From positions 19,954,134-20,018,133 of the forward strand of contig CP136065.1 in the NCBI GenBank assembly GCA_032622095.1: a stretch of 64,000 nucleotides of DNA, given 5' to 3'. The notes under the pieces were generated by a model. The model was given only the letters and a program-made list of their open reading frames with translations. It was not told where the DNA came from and ran no database searches. Numbering within the stretch: position 1 is the stretch's first letter; the number at the start of each line of letters is the position of its first letter. This DNA comes from Siphonodentalium dalli (Eukaryota > Mollusca > Scaphopoda > Gadilida > Siphonodentaliidae). Shown piece by piece: positions 47,216 through 60,050 of the stretch. Made by a program: the position numbers and the translations under genes.

Positions 47216-48669
47216 CTGCGTTCGTTCTCACGTTGTTTCCCCTCTCTAAATTAAATGCTATATGAGGGGTTAGGGAAAGGGCCCATGAGCCTATGGCCCT
47301 TTCGAGAATCCTTAGCCACCCCAAACAACAATCCGTCGCCGTCATTTTATTATATATTTGAGGTTCTGTTACGGGGCCAGGTATGTGTACCATATAGTTA
47401 ATCCACAGCATATAGTATATGTATATACCAGTGGCCATGCAAACATTATGGTAATTATAACGAAAATTAATAAATGGCTGGAGTCATAAATAAATTTTCA
47501 TTATAATTTCCATGTTGTTAAATTCGTTCATAGAGCACACGAGTGTATTTTGCACTAATCCATGGCTCAAATTCATTCATTTGTTGCATACACTCTGTTG
47601 AGTATAAAAGGAGACGGTCCCACAAATGGTCGGATTTCGTGTACAGTCCCCCTTTAATATATCCATGTCCAGCCAAGCCACACAAAGGGGGAACATCCTT
47701 CCTCTGAGCGACTGGAGCGATGAATGGGAACGAAAATGACCGCGAACTGGTGTTGAGTTCTTTATATCTATATTATCTCCTAATAAGGAGATACAAAGTC
47801 CTAATTAGGAGGTAATAACTCCTAATTAGGAGATACTAAGTCATAATTAGGAGATAATAAGTCCTAATTAGGATATACTAAGTCATAATTAGGAGATACT
47901 AAGTCATAATTAGGATATACTAAGTCATACTTAGGAGATACTAAGTCCTAATTAGGAGATACTAAGTCCTAATGAGGAGATAATTTCTCCCAATTAGGAT
48001 ATATTAAGTCATAATTAGGAGATACTAAGTCCTAATGAGGAGATACTAAGTCATAATTAGGAGATGATTTCCCCCAATTAGGATATATTAAGTCCTAATT
48101 AGGAGATACTAAGTCCTAATTAGGAGATAATAAGTCCTAATGAGGAGATACTAAGTCATAATGAGGAGATACTAAGTCATAATGAGGAGATAATAAGTCC
48201 TAATTAGGAGATACTAAGTCCTAATTAGGAGATAATAAGTCCTAATGAGGAGATACTAAGTCATAATTAGGAGATAATTTCTCCCAGTTAGGAGATATTA
48301 AGTCATAATTAGGATATACTAAGTCCCAATTAGGAGATAATTTCTCCCAATTAGGAGATATTAAGTGCTAATTAGGAGATACTAAGTCCTAATTAGGAGA
48401 TAATAAGTCCTAATTAGGAGATACTAAGTCCTATTTAGGAGATACTAAGTCATAATTAGGAGATAATATGTCCTGATTAGGAGATACTAAGTCCTAATTA
48501 GGAGATACTAAGTCCTAGTGAGGAGATACTAAGTCGTAATTAGGAGATAATTTCTCCCAATTAGGAGATATTAAGTCATAATTAGGATATACTAAGTCCT
48601 AATCAGTAGATAATGTCTCCTAATTAGGAGATGCTAAGTCCTAATTAGGAAATAATATCTCATAATTGC

Positions 48670-50900
48670 GTGCGCGACGTTCACATACAGAATGATTGCA
48701 TGAATTTTGCAAATCCAACACTCCACATAACGTGGCAAAAACTACCATGGAATCCTATGTATTCCGATTGCATGACATTTGCAAATAAAACTCTTCCACA
48801 TCACGTGGTAACCAAATGGAATCTGATGTATTCCGTATACACATGTAATGCATGTAAACGGACATAAAAAATGTCGACTTATCTAAATTACACGCTCTGA
48901 CCCTGATGAGTTGTCAGCGCAAAAATAGACACGAAACGCTAGCTTAACATTAAAGTGACTATCCAAGTAAAGCAGTGTCGGGCATCACAAAGAACAAATG
49001 TTACCTCTTGTCAATGGCGGATGGTTGGGTATAAGTACATAATACTTAGTGTAATTTGCGGCTCACTGGGCTTTTATAAAATATTTGTGGCAACATAAGC
49101 TTTTGTTGAATTGCGTCTCCGGCTCAGAATGATTATTTTAACGCAGCTATTTGAGGTTTTGTGGCTGTGTGTTTGGGCCATTTTCCGTATCTTATTTTTA
49201 GTAATGGTATACCGTATAGCAGATAGTGCATAACTGTCTTGCAGTGGTGTTCTTGTTGAACATAAATGGTGGTTTCTGAAACATTGGTGCATAAGTATGG
49301 TCATTTTGGGCAATATTTTTAGAACAAACCAGGACCAATTTCAAATTCATTGGTCACAGATAGCTATTTATGACAATGGAAGTACAGCTGTTTAGAAATA
49401 AGCACGAAACTAGATTTCAATTGACTATAGTTCTACAAACATAAATAATCAATATATTGTCTGTGAATTTATGATTCAGAGTCACATGCAGCAGCAGATA
49501 ATGGGGGCGATATTAATCACTAAACGCTCTCTAAATTAGAATATTTTTTTCAACTCAAGGCTAAGTTATCCTTATTAATCTTTGTTTAATATCAAATAAG
49601 ATATATTGTGCCACAATGACCCATTGAATTAGTAAACACTCTTTATGTGACGGGTTTGCTTAAAAACCAGCCTTTAAGTTGTACAATAGCTAGCTAAATC
49701 GCAGTTGATAACAGAAGAACAATTTTGGAGTGAAATTGTGTTTGTTTCTGAGAAAAATAAAATTAGAAGGGAGAAAATTACATTCTTTTATTTTCCGTTA
49801 AAAGTTCATAATTTAGAATTTCCATGCCTTTTCGTACCAATATTCAAGAATTCCTATTACATGTGTGATATGGTGTGAATAATGTTGTAAGTAGAAAGCT
49901 CAATACCAACACAAATGGCAAACTAAAACATTCGAAAGCTATAATGTTAGTGAATACTCCAAGAGACGAAAGTTGGTTACCTCTCTTCAAAAAGAGCAAA
50001 AATACACAACAACGCAACCATTTCAAGACGGCAAACAACCAGAATTTAAAGGGTATAGATAGCCCTATCCAAATATCATAACAACCAACATTCCGAATGG
50101 GGGGGGGGGGGGCGTCTAGAGGTGACTGAAGGTCTAGAAATGAAATCGAATTTCGTTTATGGGCGTTTATGGACGGAAACTATACAGACTGAGTTCGAAT
50201 CCTGTTTTGGGAGGACTTGTTAATTTTTGGGAACTCCACAATTGAAAATTGTAATTATCAACGCAGTGATGTAAATTCCAAATATGTCGAACAACATATC
50301 TGAGAACTAGTTGTGCCTTTAAACAGATCCTGCCCTGGACAAAGATTCATTACTAAACACACGTTACTAAAAACATTTAATCGGTAACATTCCATTCCAC
50401 AGCTATCAATCACAAACATATTCATGCATGCAATATATATATACTTTTATCACATTCATGCAATATATATACATTTATCACAAAAGTCGATATTTATTCC
50501 ACATCCATGTACGTGCATTCAACGGAATACCAGCCATTGCATACAGTGTTGTATACCACAAGTCGAATACAAGCCGGGGCGAATTCGAGTTGATGTTGTC
50601 GCCATGAGCGATGCTAGAGCGTGCATAATTATATAACGTCAACGATATGCTTCGGTGGTGCACCTATAATTACCGACTGTTCATCAGGTTTTAAATCATT
50701 AAAGGTATTTATAGTATCAAAGGTACACAGTCCTCGCATGTATTATAAACTTATCCGACTGAATGGTGTGGAATAAATCAGAACACAACAGTCACTTGCA
50801 GCATGCATAATCAAGAATATGTTATCGAACTCGCTCGGACGGCGCATATATAGTCATATTCACATAAGGTCCGCGTTCGTGAAATATAATTATCCCTGCG
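48670..50900. other. No gene recognised
   Basis: AT-rich sequence with a G-run at 50100. A short duplicated stretch (GATTGCATGA-TTTGCAAA) lies at 48690-48830. No exon with supportive splice phase was seen. Confidence 0.5.
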
Positions 50901-50905
50901 TCGCC

Positions 50906-51466
50906 CAGGGGGGGGGGGGGGGGGGTGAAAAAAAAATTCCGGCACCTATGCCGGGGTGGGTGGGTGGTCAAAGCCACCAACAAGCAATTTTTTCCGCAAC
51001 TAAAAAAAAACATTCCTGCTTGTTTTTTTAGTGTTTTGGCAATGAGTTGGGCTTCAAAACCACTTTGAATGAGAGAAATAATGTAATTCTAACTGGTAAA
51101 CTGACTGCAGGCAGTTATCGTGTTGTATTTTGTTGCAAATTTTGAAATCCAAGATGGCCGCTGGCAGCCATGTTTTTTTGGCCGAATGACCTCAAAATGA
51201 CTCATTCCTATTTATATGTCCATGTTAACATCCATGATAAATAGTATGCACAGAAATTCATATACAGCTGTTTACAGTGAATTTTCCCCCGCAAATCTCT
51301 GTTTTAGTGTTAAAAGGGGGGTGGGTGTCAAAAAATGGTCGGAAAAAACTGCCGAAAACGGAAAAAAATTTGGCGGTGGGGGTGGGTGGGTACAAAAAAT
51401 GATCGAAAGGGAAAAAATGCCATACGTGCCTGAATTGTTTTTCCTACCACCCCCCCCCCACCCCTG
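50906..51466. mobile_element. hAT-like MITE with poly-G ends, inverted copy
   Basis: The ends CAGGGG and CACCCCTG are flanked by CGTCGCC (50899-50905 and 51467-51473). Over its length it is the reverse complement of 39738-40295, with few differences apart from homopolymer length, so both are young. Confidence 0.9.
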
Positions 51467-52098
51467 CGTCGCCCGAAACTTATTCGATAAATGATTCTCG
51501 ATAAGATGCGCGTTATGTTCTGTCTGTGTATATCGAATCACAGTCATGCATCACAGGCATATTCATACAATACAGTTATAATTTCATAAAAGTCGATACC
51601 TTCATTCATAACCAGCAACAACATAGTTGTTAAACAAGAATTCTCGTCAGAGGTGCGGTATATCTGGCTATATATAATACACAAAACTGTTGAGGAAGTC
51701 TGACGCACTGAACATTCCTCCCGCGAACCGCCCACGCTAAAGTTATTGTGCTATCGTGATAAAAAATCGTAACAAGGTGTTGTGTGCTATTGCGATCAAA
51801 ATTCACAAAAATATTAATATGTTTGAACTCGTTCTAGATATTGTTGAACAAGTCTCACATACCGCATCAACAAATCAAGTTATTGCACTAACACCATTTG
51901 CAGACGTCAGCCGAACGCCCACCCGCGAACCAACCTCGCATAACTCGACCAAAAGTATAGTTTTGGAATGTTATGATGACACTTGTCTACTAGTGTCCCC
52001 TTCAAGAAATGAGAACTGGTTAAAGACTTATTGTCAGTGAACCAAACCGATAAGTGAAATATCATGCACCTATCCTATACTGAAAGAATGTAGTCTAT

Positions 52099-52333
52099 GC
52101 CCTGTCACTAACTCGCGGCCATATTGGATCCACCAGGTCCGGTTCCTTGGTTTCATAGATTCATCCAGCCCCGGTTCCGTGGTTTTAGTGGTACGGGTCA
52201 AAGCCCAATTTTGGAGTAGCATTTCCATATATGGAGCTTTTGAATTATTCATGACTTCCATATATGGAAAGCTAAGTAAAACCCCGGAACCGGATCTGGT
52301 GGATCCAATATGGCCACGAGTTAGTGACAGGGC
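52099..52333. mobile_element. 235-bp palindromic MITE
   Basis: The arms start GCCCTGTCACTAACTCG and continue through GGCCATATTGGATCCACCAG for about 55 bp, mirrored at the right end. A CCATATATGGA palindrome sits in the centre. Confidence 0.85.
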
Positions 52334-52436
52334 GTATTGAACTAGTATTGCAGAAAATTTCAGCCACGTCGATCGCACCAGTTAAAAAAACACACCGTCT
52401 GAACTCAGCACATATATGTTAATATTTACTTCCTAA

Positions 52437-52849
52437 GGGTACGTTCATACACTGGCAAGTTTGCACGGTATGGTTTGCAGGCATTTCGTCGTAGAAAACG
52501 ATATGGTGCCAGAATATGGACGGAAACAAGCATATAAAATGCATCTGTACCACACCTAATTACGAGCTAAGTAAAATATCTCTAGTGCCACCTGTAGCGA
52601 TGCTACCATAATTTGCCTGTAAATAACATGCAATTATCTGCAAGAATAAATCATACAGGTATTCGAATGCAAATGTCAGTAGCACTGTTACATGTGGAAC
52701 TATAGAAATATTACAATTCATGTCGTTCGCTTTGGTAAAGATGCATGTTATATGCACGTTTCCGTTCATACTATGGCACAATGTGAGTTTCTATGACGAA
52801 ATGCCTGCAAAACCATACCGTGCAAACTTGCCAGCGTATGAACGTACCC
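52437..52849. mobile_element. Harbinger-like MITE 1 of 3
   Basis: The ends GGGTACGTTCATACACTGGC and GCGTATGAACGTACCC are flanked by TAA on both sides. The whole element is a large imperfect palindrome centred on GTAAATAACATGCAATTATC. GGG ends with a 3-bp TAA duplication suggest PIF/Harbinger. Confidence 0.85.
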
Positions 52850-52870
52850 TAAGGGTTTCATCTACCCTAA

Positions 52871-53280
52871 GGGTACGTTCACACACTCGCAAATTTACCA
52901 GGCATTCATGTGCAGGCATTTCGGTAATAGTAAGTTACAATGAGTTAGAACCGAATGTAAAAAAGTCTTCTAAAATGCATCTGTACCACAGCTGACTACA
53001 GGAGAATTAAAACCCATGTAGTTCCATCAATAGCGATGATGTCGAAATTTGCCAGAAAATAACATGCCATTATCTCGCAAGAATTAACCATACCGGTATG
53101 TTAAGGTGATGTGCTAGTAGCACCGTTACAAGTTCAACTACCGAAATGTTCATTTCATTAGCTTAGTTAAATATGCATTTTATATGCGTGTTGCCGTTCA
53201 TATTCTGGGACCATACGGATTACTATGAGAAAATGCCTGCACAAAAATGCCGCGCAAACTTGCCAGTGTATGAACGACCC
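52871..53280. mobile_element. Harbinger-like MITE 2 of 3
   Basis: It has the same family ends (GGGTACGTTCACACACTCGC; GTATGAACG-ACCC with one base lost) and TAA on both sides. It is separated from element 1 by an 18-bp segment plus TAA. Confidence 0.82.
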
Positions 53281-53283
53281 TAA

Positions 53284-53727
53284 GGGTACGTTCATACGCT
53301 GGCAAGTTTGCACTGTATGTTTTTGCGGGCATTTTGTCATAGAAAACCACATGGTGCCAGACTATGAACAGAAAGATGCAAATAACATGCATCTTTACCA
53401 AAGCAAACGACATGAGAAGTAAACATTTATGTAGTTCCACTTGTAACGGTGCTACTGTAATTTGCCTTCAATTACCTGTGTGATTTATTCTTGCGAGATA
53501 ATTGCATGCTATTTACAGGCAAATTCCGCTAGCATCGCTACAGGTGGAACTACAGAGATTTTACTTCGCACGTAGTTAGCTGTGGCACAGTTGCATCCTA
53601 TATGCTTGTTTCCGTTCATATTCTGGCACCATATCGTTTTCCATGACAAAATGCCTGCAAACCATACCGTGCAAACCATACCGTGCAAACCATACCATGC
53701 ACACTTGCCAGTGTTATGATCGTACCC
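53284..53727. mobile_element. Harbinger-like MITE 3 of 3
   Basis: It starts directly after the TAA at 53281-53283, which it shares with element 2, and ends GATCGTACCC followed by TAA. A CATACCGTGCAAAC unit near its right end is triplicated. Confidence 0.85.
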
Positions 53728-53734
53728 TAATTCG

Positions 53735-55245
53735 GGACGAACTTTCGCCGGTAAACAATTGGAAATTATTCTGCCAAATAGAGTCGGTGCATAAAATTCA
53801 CAAATAAGAATGACTTTGCGTGGGTATAACATTTTATGAAAATAACTGCTTTATTCCGCAACTCAAACGAAGCGTTCCACCCACATCACTTTTAAGTTTA
53901 AAACAGTGATTAATAAAGAAATGTTCACTTTAAAAACACATAGACCACTATATACCGATCACTTTATAATTAAATAGCACCATTTGCCAGTCGTAGTGCA
54001 CGGAAAACTGAAAAAAAAAGAAGGATGAATTCTGGCAACATAAGTTCTTGTTGGCCTGTGTCTCCGACTCAGAGTATATACACTGAGCTTCATCTCAGTT
54101 GGGACGTCTCAATATTCCACTCGATACATGGCCATTTCGATAAGAAATGAGAATGTGTTCACTCTCCCTGAAGCAAGGTCATTTGAAGGATGCGCTACGA
54201 AATATTTTGTTTCCGAATTTGTCAATATTTTTAGTACACTTTTAATTAAAAAAAATATCTAACACAAGATGTTTCCCTTGTGTTTTGGGACATACAAAAA
54301 TGCGAACACACATTCAAACAAGAGTACCATAACGGTGGTATAATACATGTACGTATATTATATACGCGCATATTAGCTTAATTGTATTTCATATATATTC
54401 CGCAAATGGAGTTATCAGCCGAAAACCAGTAAAATAAAAAAGTATTAAGTCGAAAATGGCCCTTAAGTCTGGTGAGAATCCTTGGACAAATCCCCCATTC
54501 AGACTCATCTTGGAGAAAATTCTGCGACGTAATAACATTTGGTGGTGATCAACCAATATAGTTACAGTTATCAACATGAAACCAAGAAAGCACGGATTAA
54601 AAAGTTCATAAAGGCCCGTAACTCTGATAAAATGGACGGACGGAACCAAATATCAGTATCGACCTGTATACTTTATAAATTTAAAACTGCATACCGAATT
54701 TCATTTTCTATTCTGTCAACAATAACGGAAGTTATCTCTGGATACCAAGAAAGCCCTATTTTCAAAGTCGAACCCAAAATCGAACTTGACCCGTATTTTA
54801 TGGTTGTAAATCAGCATACCACATTTCATTCCATTAACACAAGGACATATAACTTATTTAGAATTAAAAACAATAATATTAAAAAATAAACGAAATGAAT
54901 GAAATAAAATAAAAGTGAGTGAATTAAAGATATATACAGGGTTCCAGGTTAATGTTTACAAAACCCAATATACTTTTTATATAAAGTTAGTTTATTTCTT
55001 CTGGGCCACAATTACAACACCCTATTGTTTATAAAACCCGAATTCAAGACTACAAATCACTTTTATAAAACCCGAATTCAAGACTACAAATAATTTTTCT
55101 GTGAATAAAACACTGATAAACTGAATATTTAAACGATGTTAAATCATAGAAATTTATGTTGTTGTACATGGTTTTGTAACTGGATGTCTGGAACCCTAGA
55201 TATATATTTAATGCCAGGAAGCTACGTATTCATAGCACGAGATAT
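53735..55245. other. No gene recognised (downstream of gene B)
   Basis: A 116-codon frame at 54539-54889 resembles the GAGTTATGG/AAGTTCGAATTT-type repeat of 28300-28700 in inverted sense and is not treated as a gene. TTTATAAAACCCGAATTCAA is duplicated at 55030-55090. Confidence 0.5.
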
Positions 55246-55249
55246 TTAT

Positions 55250-55557
55250 CTATTGAGCAAGTGAAGAGGAAGAATTGAGAATCGATGATATGCCGGAATC
55301 GGTGGGAGAGTCTGCCATGACTAGCTGCTTCTCGTGCGTTTGCTGCCATTCTGGTTGAGCCTCGGTTACTTCAGGTTGAACCGCTTCTGAGATCTTGGTA
55401 GGTTTGAGCGGAGGGTGCCACGATCTCTCGCAATTGACTACGAATTCTGTTGCGCCCAAAAGTCCGTCGTTCGACTCAGTGGTCTTGAATGTTTCGATGC
55501 ATTGTCGCTGAGGGCGCAATGGGTCGATGCCACCATTTGCTGGATTGCGAATTTCAG
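55250..55557 (-). CDS. Gene B terminal exon: cytoplasmic tail
   Basis: This is the terminal exon, 102 residues, entered in phase 1 after acceptor CTTTGTTTTCAG and ending with TAG at 55252-55250. It is hydrophilic and rich in Pro, Gln, Glu and Ser. RQCIETF followed by a GATEFVV segment aligns with RQCAETF and GRSEYAG of gene C, and PTEYVV of gene A. The C terminus carries DSGISS followed by a Ser run, matching the consensus DSG-phi-x-S of beta-TrCP phosphodegrons. Combined with the two upstream exons it gives 183 residues of a transmembrane protein lacking its ectodomain in this window. The function is not known. Confidence 0.65.
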
Positions 55558-55935
55558 CTGAAAACAAAGTCGATACATAATGTATACTATAAGGTTTATA
55601 TCAGATACAAAGACGTAACGTAGCGACATTGGAAGCTATTATATACAGTTAGTGAAACGTACAAACGTGCAAATCATAATAGTCTGCAAAACAATTATTA
55701 GCAAGAAATAAACGGGGGGAAATAGATCGACTTTTCTAGTTCAGATTATTGATAATTAATGAAATGTCACACGATGAAGCCATTGTTATGTAAACGTTAC
55801 TGTTGCATGCAGCGACAGTCATTTTATAAACAGTCCAACCAAATCATGAGAGTATACACTAAATAACACTCTGAAAAGGTTAAAGAATGAACATTCTCAA
55901 CAAAAGACAGATTTTAAATTGAAAGATATGAATTA
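55558..55935 (-). repeat. Duplicated intron segment, copy next to gene B terminal exon
   Basis: It matches 61930-62430 in the same orientation: GTCACACGATGAAGCCATTG and the next 120 bp are almost identical, and both copies abut the splice acceptor of a gene B exon. Confidence 0.9.
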
Positions 55936-56729
55936 TAATCGTCATCTTTTTCTTACGCTCTTCCCCTGGCCACACAAGGCTCAAATTTACATCCCGGCTC
56001 GACGGACGGACGGAGCCTATATTTGTCCCGAATCTTATACGGGGATAGGGGGCATAATTATACGCATTATATATATATATATGTTATAAACATCGCGTTC
56101 GTTTTATGCACGAAATAAAGATCACAACCACCTCACCACCAATAATATTCAAGTCATGCTTCTTGATCAATGTACAATTTGTATTAGATGAGTTCTATAT
56201 TTGAGACGTGCTTTCATGAAAATTGACCTTTAATGGCATTTGTGCGGAAAAGTGGTAACCATAGTGATTTTAGATAATTTAGGTATACTAGACAAAATTA
56301 GCCACGGTGTCAGACTGATTTTTGTGTCCTTGACCTTAACATTCGAGAAACAAAATGGCTGCCAGATTGTTCCAAAATTTCGAACAGTGTACGGATTACC
56401 ACTGACTAGAATCAAATGAACGATATGCAAGCGACATTATTCACCACTAAATCATACACAAATGGTCATCATGTAATAAAAATGGTAATCGTCAATACAC
56501 TATTCGAAATGATCGCAATACGAATGTCAAGATCGCACCATAGTGTGAATTTACTATCACCCAACCGAATGTAGTTATATCCACCTGGAGGTCGCTGCGA
56601 GCAACCAACAAGACAATAAGATATGAGTTACAGTGAGCTTGTTCCACGACCTTAAGAACACCGCCCCATGTAATGGGATGGTAGCCAAAACGGCGACAAC
56701 TGATGTGCGATGAATACGATATCTGCTCA

Positions 56730-57660
56730 ATTGCCGAAGATCGGCCCCCAGATGAGGGTAGTGTCACACGAAAGGGTAGAAATTTTGACGCTATCTCCAA
56801 TTATCCTTGCCTAAAATTTCGATTATTTTTAAGTGAAATATTTCTGAAAAATTCCCATGACTTTGGCAGTTTTATGGATACAGCTGCACAACAAGCACCA
56901 CAATACACATAACTGCATCCCCAATATCAGACATGAAATGCTATAATCATGTACCAGACCAGAATTAAGAAATAAAGTAAAACTTTCCCCAAGATAGTGT
57001 TCTCAATGCTTTCAAATTTATGCTATAATAAACTCGAAAGGTCGTTCATACTAGTTGATAGAATTCATATCATAAATTGCAATAGTTCTGCCCACGGATT
57101 ATGTAATCTCATCTTCACTGTCACTGTCAATTTCATCAAATGTGAAGGTATCAGTCAATATAATTTCCATGCAACATCTTACGGGAAGGATGGTTCAAAC
57201 AACACAGACTGCCTATCTGCCGTCCACCCATGAGTGCTGCAGCGGGAGTGGTTGATTTAGCAACGGTTGCAAGTCTGCACTATTTTGCTATTATGTTGGC
57301 TCAATTTGAGTGTAGAATTAAAGATTCCTCACATGATGGATCAAGCACCTTCTGCTCTGCTGATTCTCGAACTTCTGCTGGAACATTATTCGCCTAGCTT
57401 GATTCACTTTTCTCGAACGTTGAACATATAAGGCACATGCTAACTCCTCGGTGTAGTAAGCGTGTCACTGTCCAAAACGCAATTCGTTCCGAAATAAGCC
57501 ATGACTTCCATATATTTTGATCGTTTTTCCAGCAACTTCCAAACAAGTTGTTTTCCTTTTTGGAAGGTAATCATTACCCGTGAAGGAATGGAACCCAATA
57601 AGTGCATTCTTCTGTAAATTTGACATCTCGATATCACTGACTTGAATCACCTGCCCATTA
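56730..57660 (-). pseudogene. Transposase-family relic, minus-strand copy
   Basis: On the minus strand, 57647-57465 reads ALIGFHSFTGNDYLP then KRKTTCLEVAGK, the same FTG-x-D motif family as the broken gene at 17033-20060. Downstream (57260-57080) is a stretch ending in FDEIDSDSEDEIT, a plausible C terminus. Frames are broken. An inverted, more damaged copy is at 60050-61390. Confidence 0.6.
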
Positions 57661-57779
57661 GCATCAAAATTGATTAACTATTATCAGGGGGAAATCATTT
57701 AACGTTTCCTCCATCGTGCATAAACGCCATCAAGATGGATAACTCTCTGACATGACATCTCTATCGATTAATATATCCT

Positions 57780-59390
57780 TGAGTTATTGTGGAAAGCAAT
57801 AGCAACCCATGGTACACATGTACAACCAACCCAGTAATATACTCCATATATACAAATAAACACCACACAAATGACAAGATAGTCACTCACTATATACACA
57901 TACACCTGACCCATGACCATATAGTCACTCCCTGTATACCTATTCACCACTTTCACAATCATAAGTCAATCTTTTCATATCTATTCATCTCACCATTGGC
58001 CACACGGTCACTCCCTGTATACCTATTCAAAATAGCCATTCAAGATAAACATATACACCCCATCCATGAACATAGAGTCACTCCATGTATACATATGCAT
58101 CTCACCATTGGCCATATAGCCACTCGCTTTATATACGTACCCCTCACCCATGACCATATATATCCACACTCTTGTATACATGTACACATGCCCATGCAGC
58201 CATGAGTCACAATGCAGGCACACTAGGTATACTCATATACCTGACCAATGACCATATACTATAGTCACCCCTGGTGTACCTATTCAACACATTGATGATC
58301 ACACAGTCAATCATTGTATAGCTATTCACATCACCATTGGTCATACGTCACTCGCTGTATACATATTCACCAAACCCATGGCAAAAAATAGCCATGCAAG
58401 ATATACATATACCACCAACAATGACCATAGAATCACTCCAGGTAAACATGTAATCATATGCACCTCACTAATGGCGATATAGCCACTAACTTTATACACA
58501 TACCTCTCCATAACCATACAGCCACACTTGTGTATACCCGTATACCATACACATGGCCATACAGCCATGCAGGCACACCAGGTATACTCCTACACCTGAC
58601 ACATGACCATATAGTAATTCCATGTATACATATTCACCACATTCATGACCGTACAGTCACTCCTTGTATACCTGTTAACCTCGCCATTAGCCATACAGTC
58701 ACTCCCTGAAAACATATTCACCTTACTATTGGCCATAGAGTCACTCACTGTATACATACATGTATTTGCCACATCAATAGTCATATAACCACTCGATATA
58801 TACATATACATCCACACATGACCATCCGCGCGCTCGTCAGTGACCATTCAGCATACACCAGGTACACGTATACACAGTATGACTACTGCCATTCCATGTA
58901 CACCTATACGCATTACACATAGCTGCACATCTATGTATCCATTCACCCCACACATTATCATACAGACAACACATGTATACATATACACCCACATGTGACA
59001 ATACAGCCACACAAGGTACACCTGTACATCACACCTATGCCCATACAGTCACTCCATATATACATAAACACACATATGACCATGTAGGTACATGTACTCT
59101 CGTTATTTACATAAACCACAACAATGCCCATTGAGCCACATTGTGTACACATGTACTGGGTAGTCATAACCATACAAACATACAGTCACTCCCTGTATAC
59201 CTATTCACCTCACACATGGCCATACACTCACTCCTTGCATACCTATACATCTCACCATGGCCACCCCGTCCATGACCATATAGCTAATCATGTACACCTA
59301 TTCACATCATTCATGACCATACAATAACTCCCTTTATACATATTTACCTCACCTATGACCACACGGCCACAAAGTAACTCCCTGGTTGCC
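57780..59390 (+). repeat. Degenerate tandem array, about 45-bp units with higher-order structure
   Basis: Units of the type CCATATAGTCACTCCCTGTA + TACCTATTCACCTCACC + ATTGG repeat about 35 times with heavy divergence. Marker units (AATAGCCAT-CAAGATA near 58028 and 58385; GCAGGCACAC-AGGTATACTC near 58214 and 58572) recur about 355-360 bp apart, which suggests an amplified block of about eight units. Short ORFs here are artefacts. Confidence 0.85.
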
Positions 59391-60050
59391 ATCTTGGCCT
59401 CCACCCTGTATCATGTTGATCGTTTTTTATCCTACTAGGGCAGAATAGCCACAGATTATGATTAATTTCAGTTCCATTTCAAAGTTCTGCCCATTTATTA
59501 AAAAAAATATAGCCAGTATCCAAAAAGAGGCCGTTCTCGGAAAAAGATAATTAATTTGTCATGCCCCATAAGGAAATGGGACAACCAGAATATAACATTT
59601 AGTTGTCAGTTAATTAGCTAACATGTAAAATAACCAAGTGAGTCACAATTTGCTACATTTTGGGAAATACAGAGAATAATGTTCGGGATATATGTAAAAA
59701 AAAAAGGTTGCCGTTTTGGAAGCCATTTTGAGTAATTTTGTTTAAAAACACATTAGTGTGACACATTTAAGGTAGATCAAAACAATAAACACCTTTCACA
59801 CCAAACATAGTTACATTTTACTTCAACATTTTTGTGTCGTTATTTATGTCAAGTTTGTGTGAGAGAAAACTCCAATATTTCTGGTAATGTCAGTGGTGTC
59901 AATGTAAAAATTAACTAAGGTGCATCAGATATGTTAGTGTTTAATAAATAGAAGGCAGAATAGCCCATTTTATACATCAACCACAACTTGTAAGCGATTG
60001 CGGGGAACGCTGGATCAATATCTACCATTTCCACATTGTGGCAGCCAAAT
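59391..60050. other. No gene recognised
   Basis: AT-rich intron sequence of gene B. Confidence 0.5.

Larger units (their letters stand above)
46340..48665. mobile_element. Foldback-like structure with 21-bp repeat arms
   Basis: The left arm (46340-47085, interrupted by the 46590-46860 repeat) is made of units reading GGACTTAGTATCTCCTAATT. The right arm (47765-48665) has exact reverse-complement units (TAATTAGGAGATACTAAGTC). Next to the arms, the centre begins and ends with inverted AAGAACTCAACACCAGTTCG segments. Long inverted arms built of short tandem units are the hallmark of Foldback/TU elements. The 680-bp centre shows no transposase. Confidence 0.8.

Noticed and set aside
47760-48665. 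CRISPR-like array of palindromic repeats
   Set aside because: The 21-bp units are continuous, without spacers, and mirrored by an inverted arm.
54539-54889. 116-codon open frame
   Set aside because: Sequence words match the non-coding element at 28005-28975 in inverted orientation; no protein family seen.
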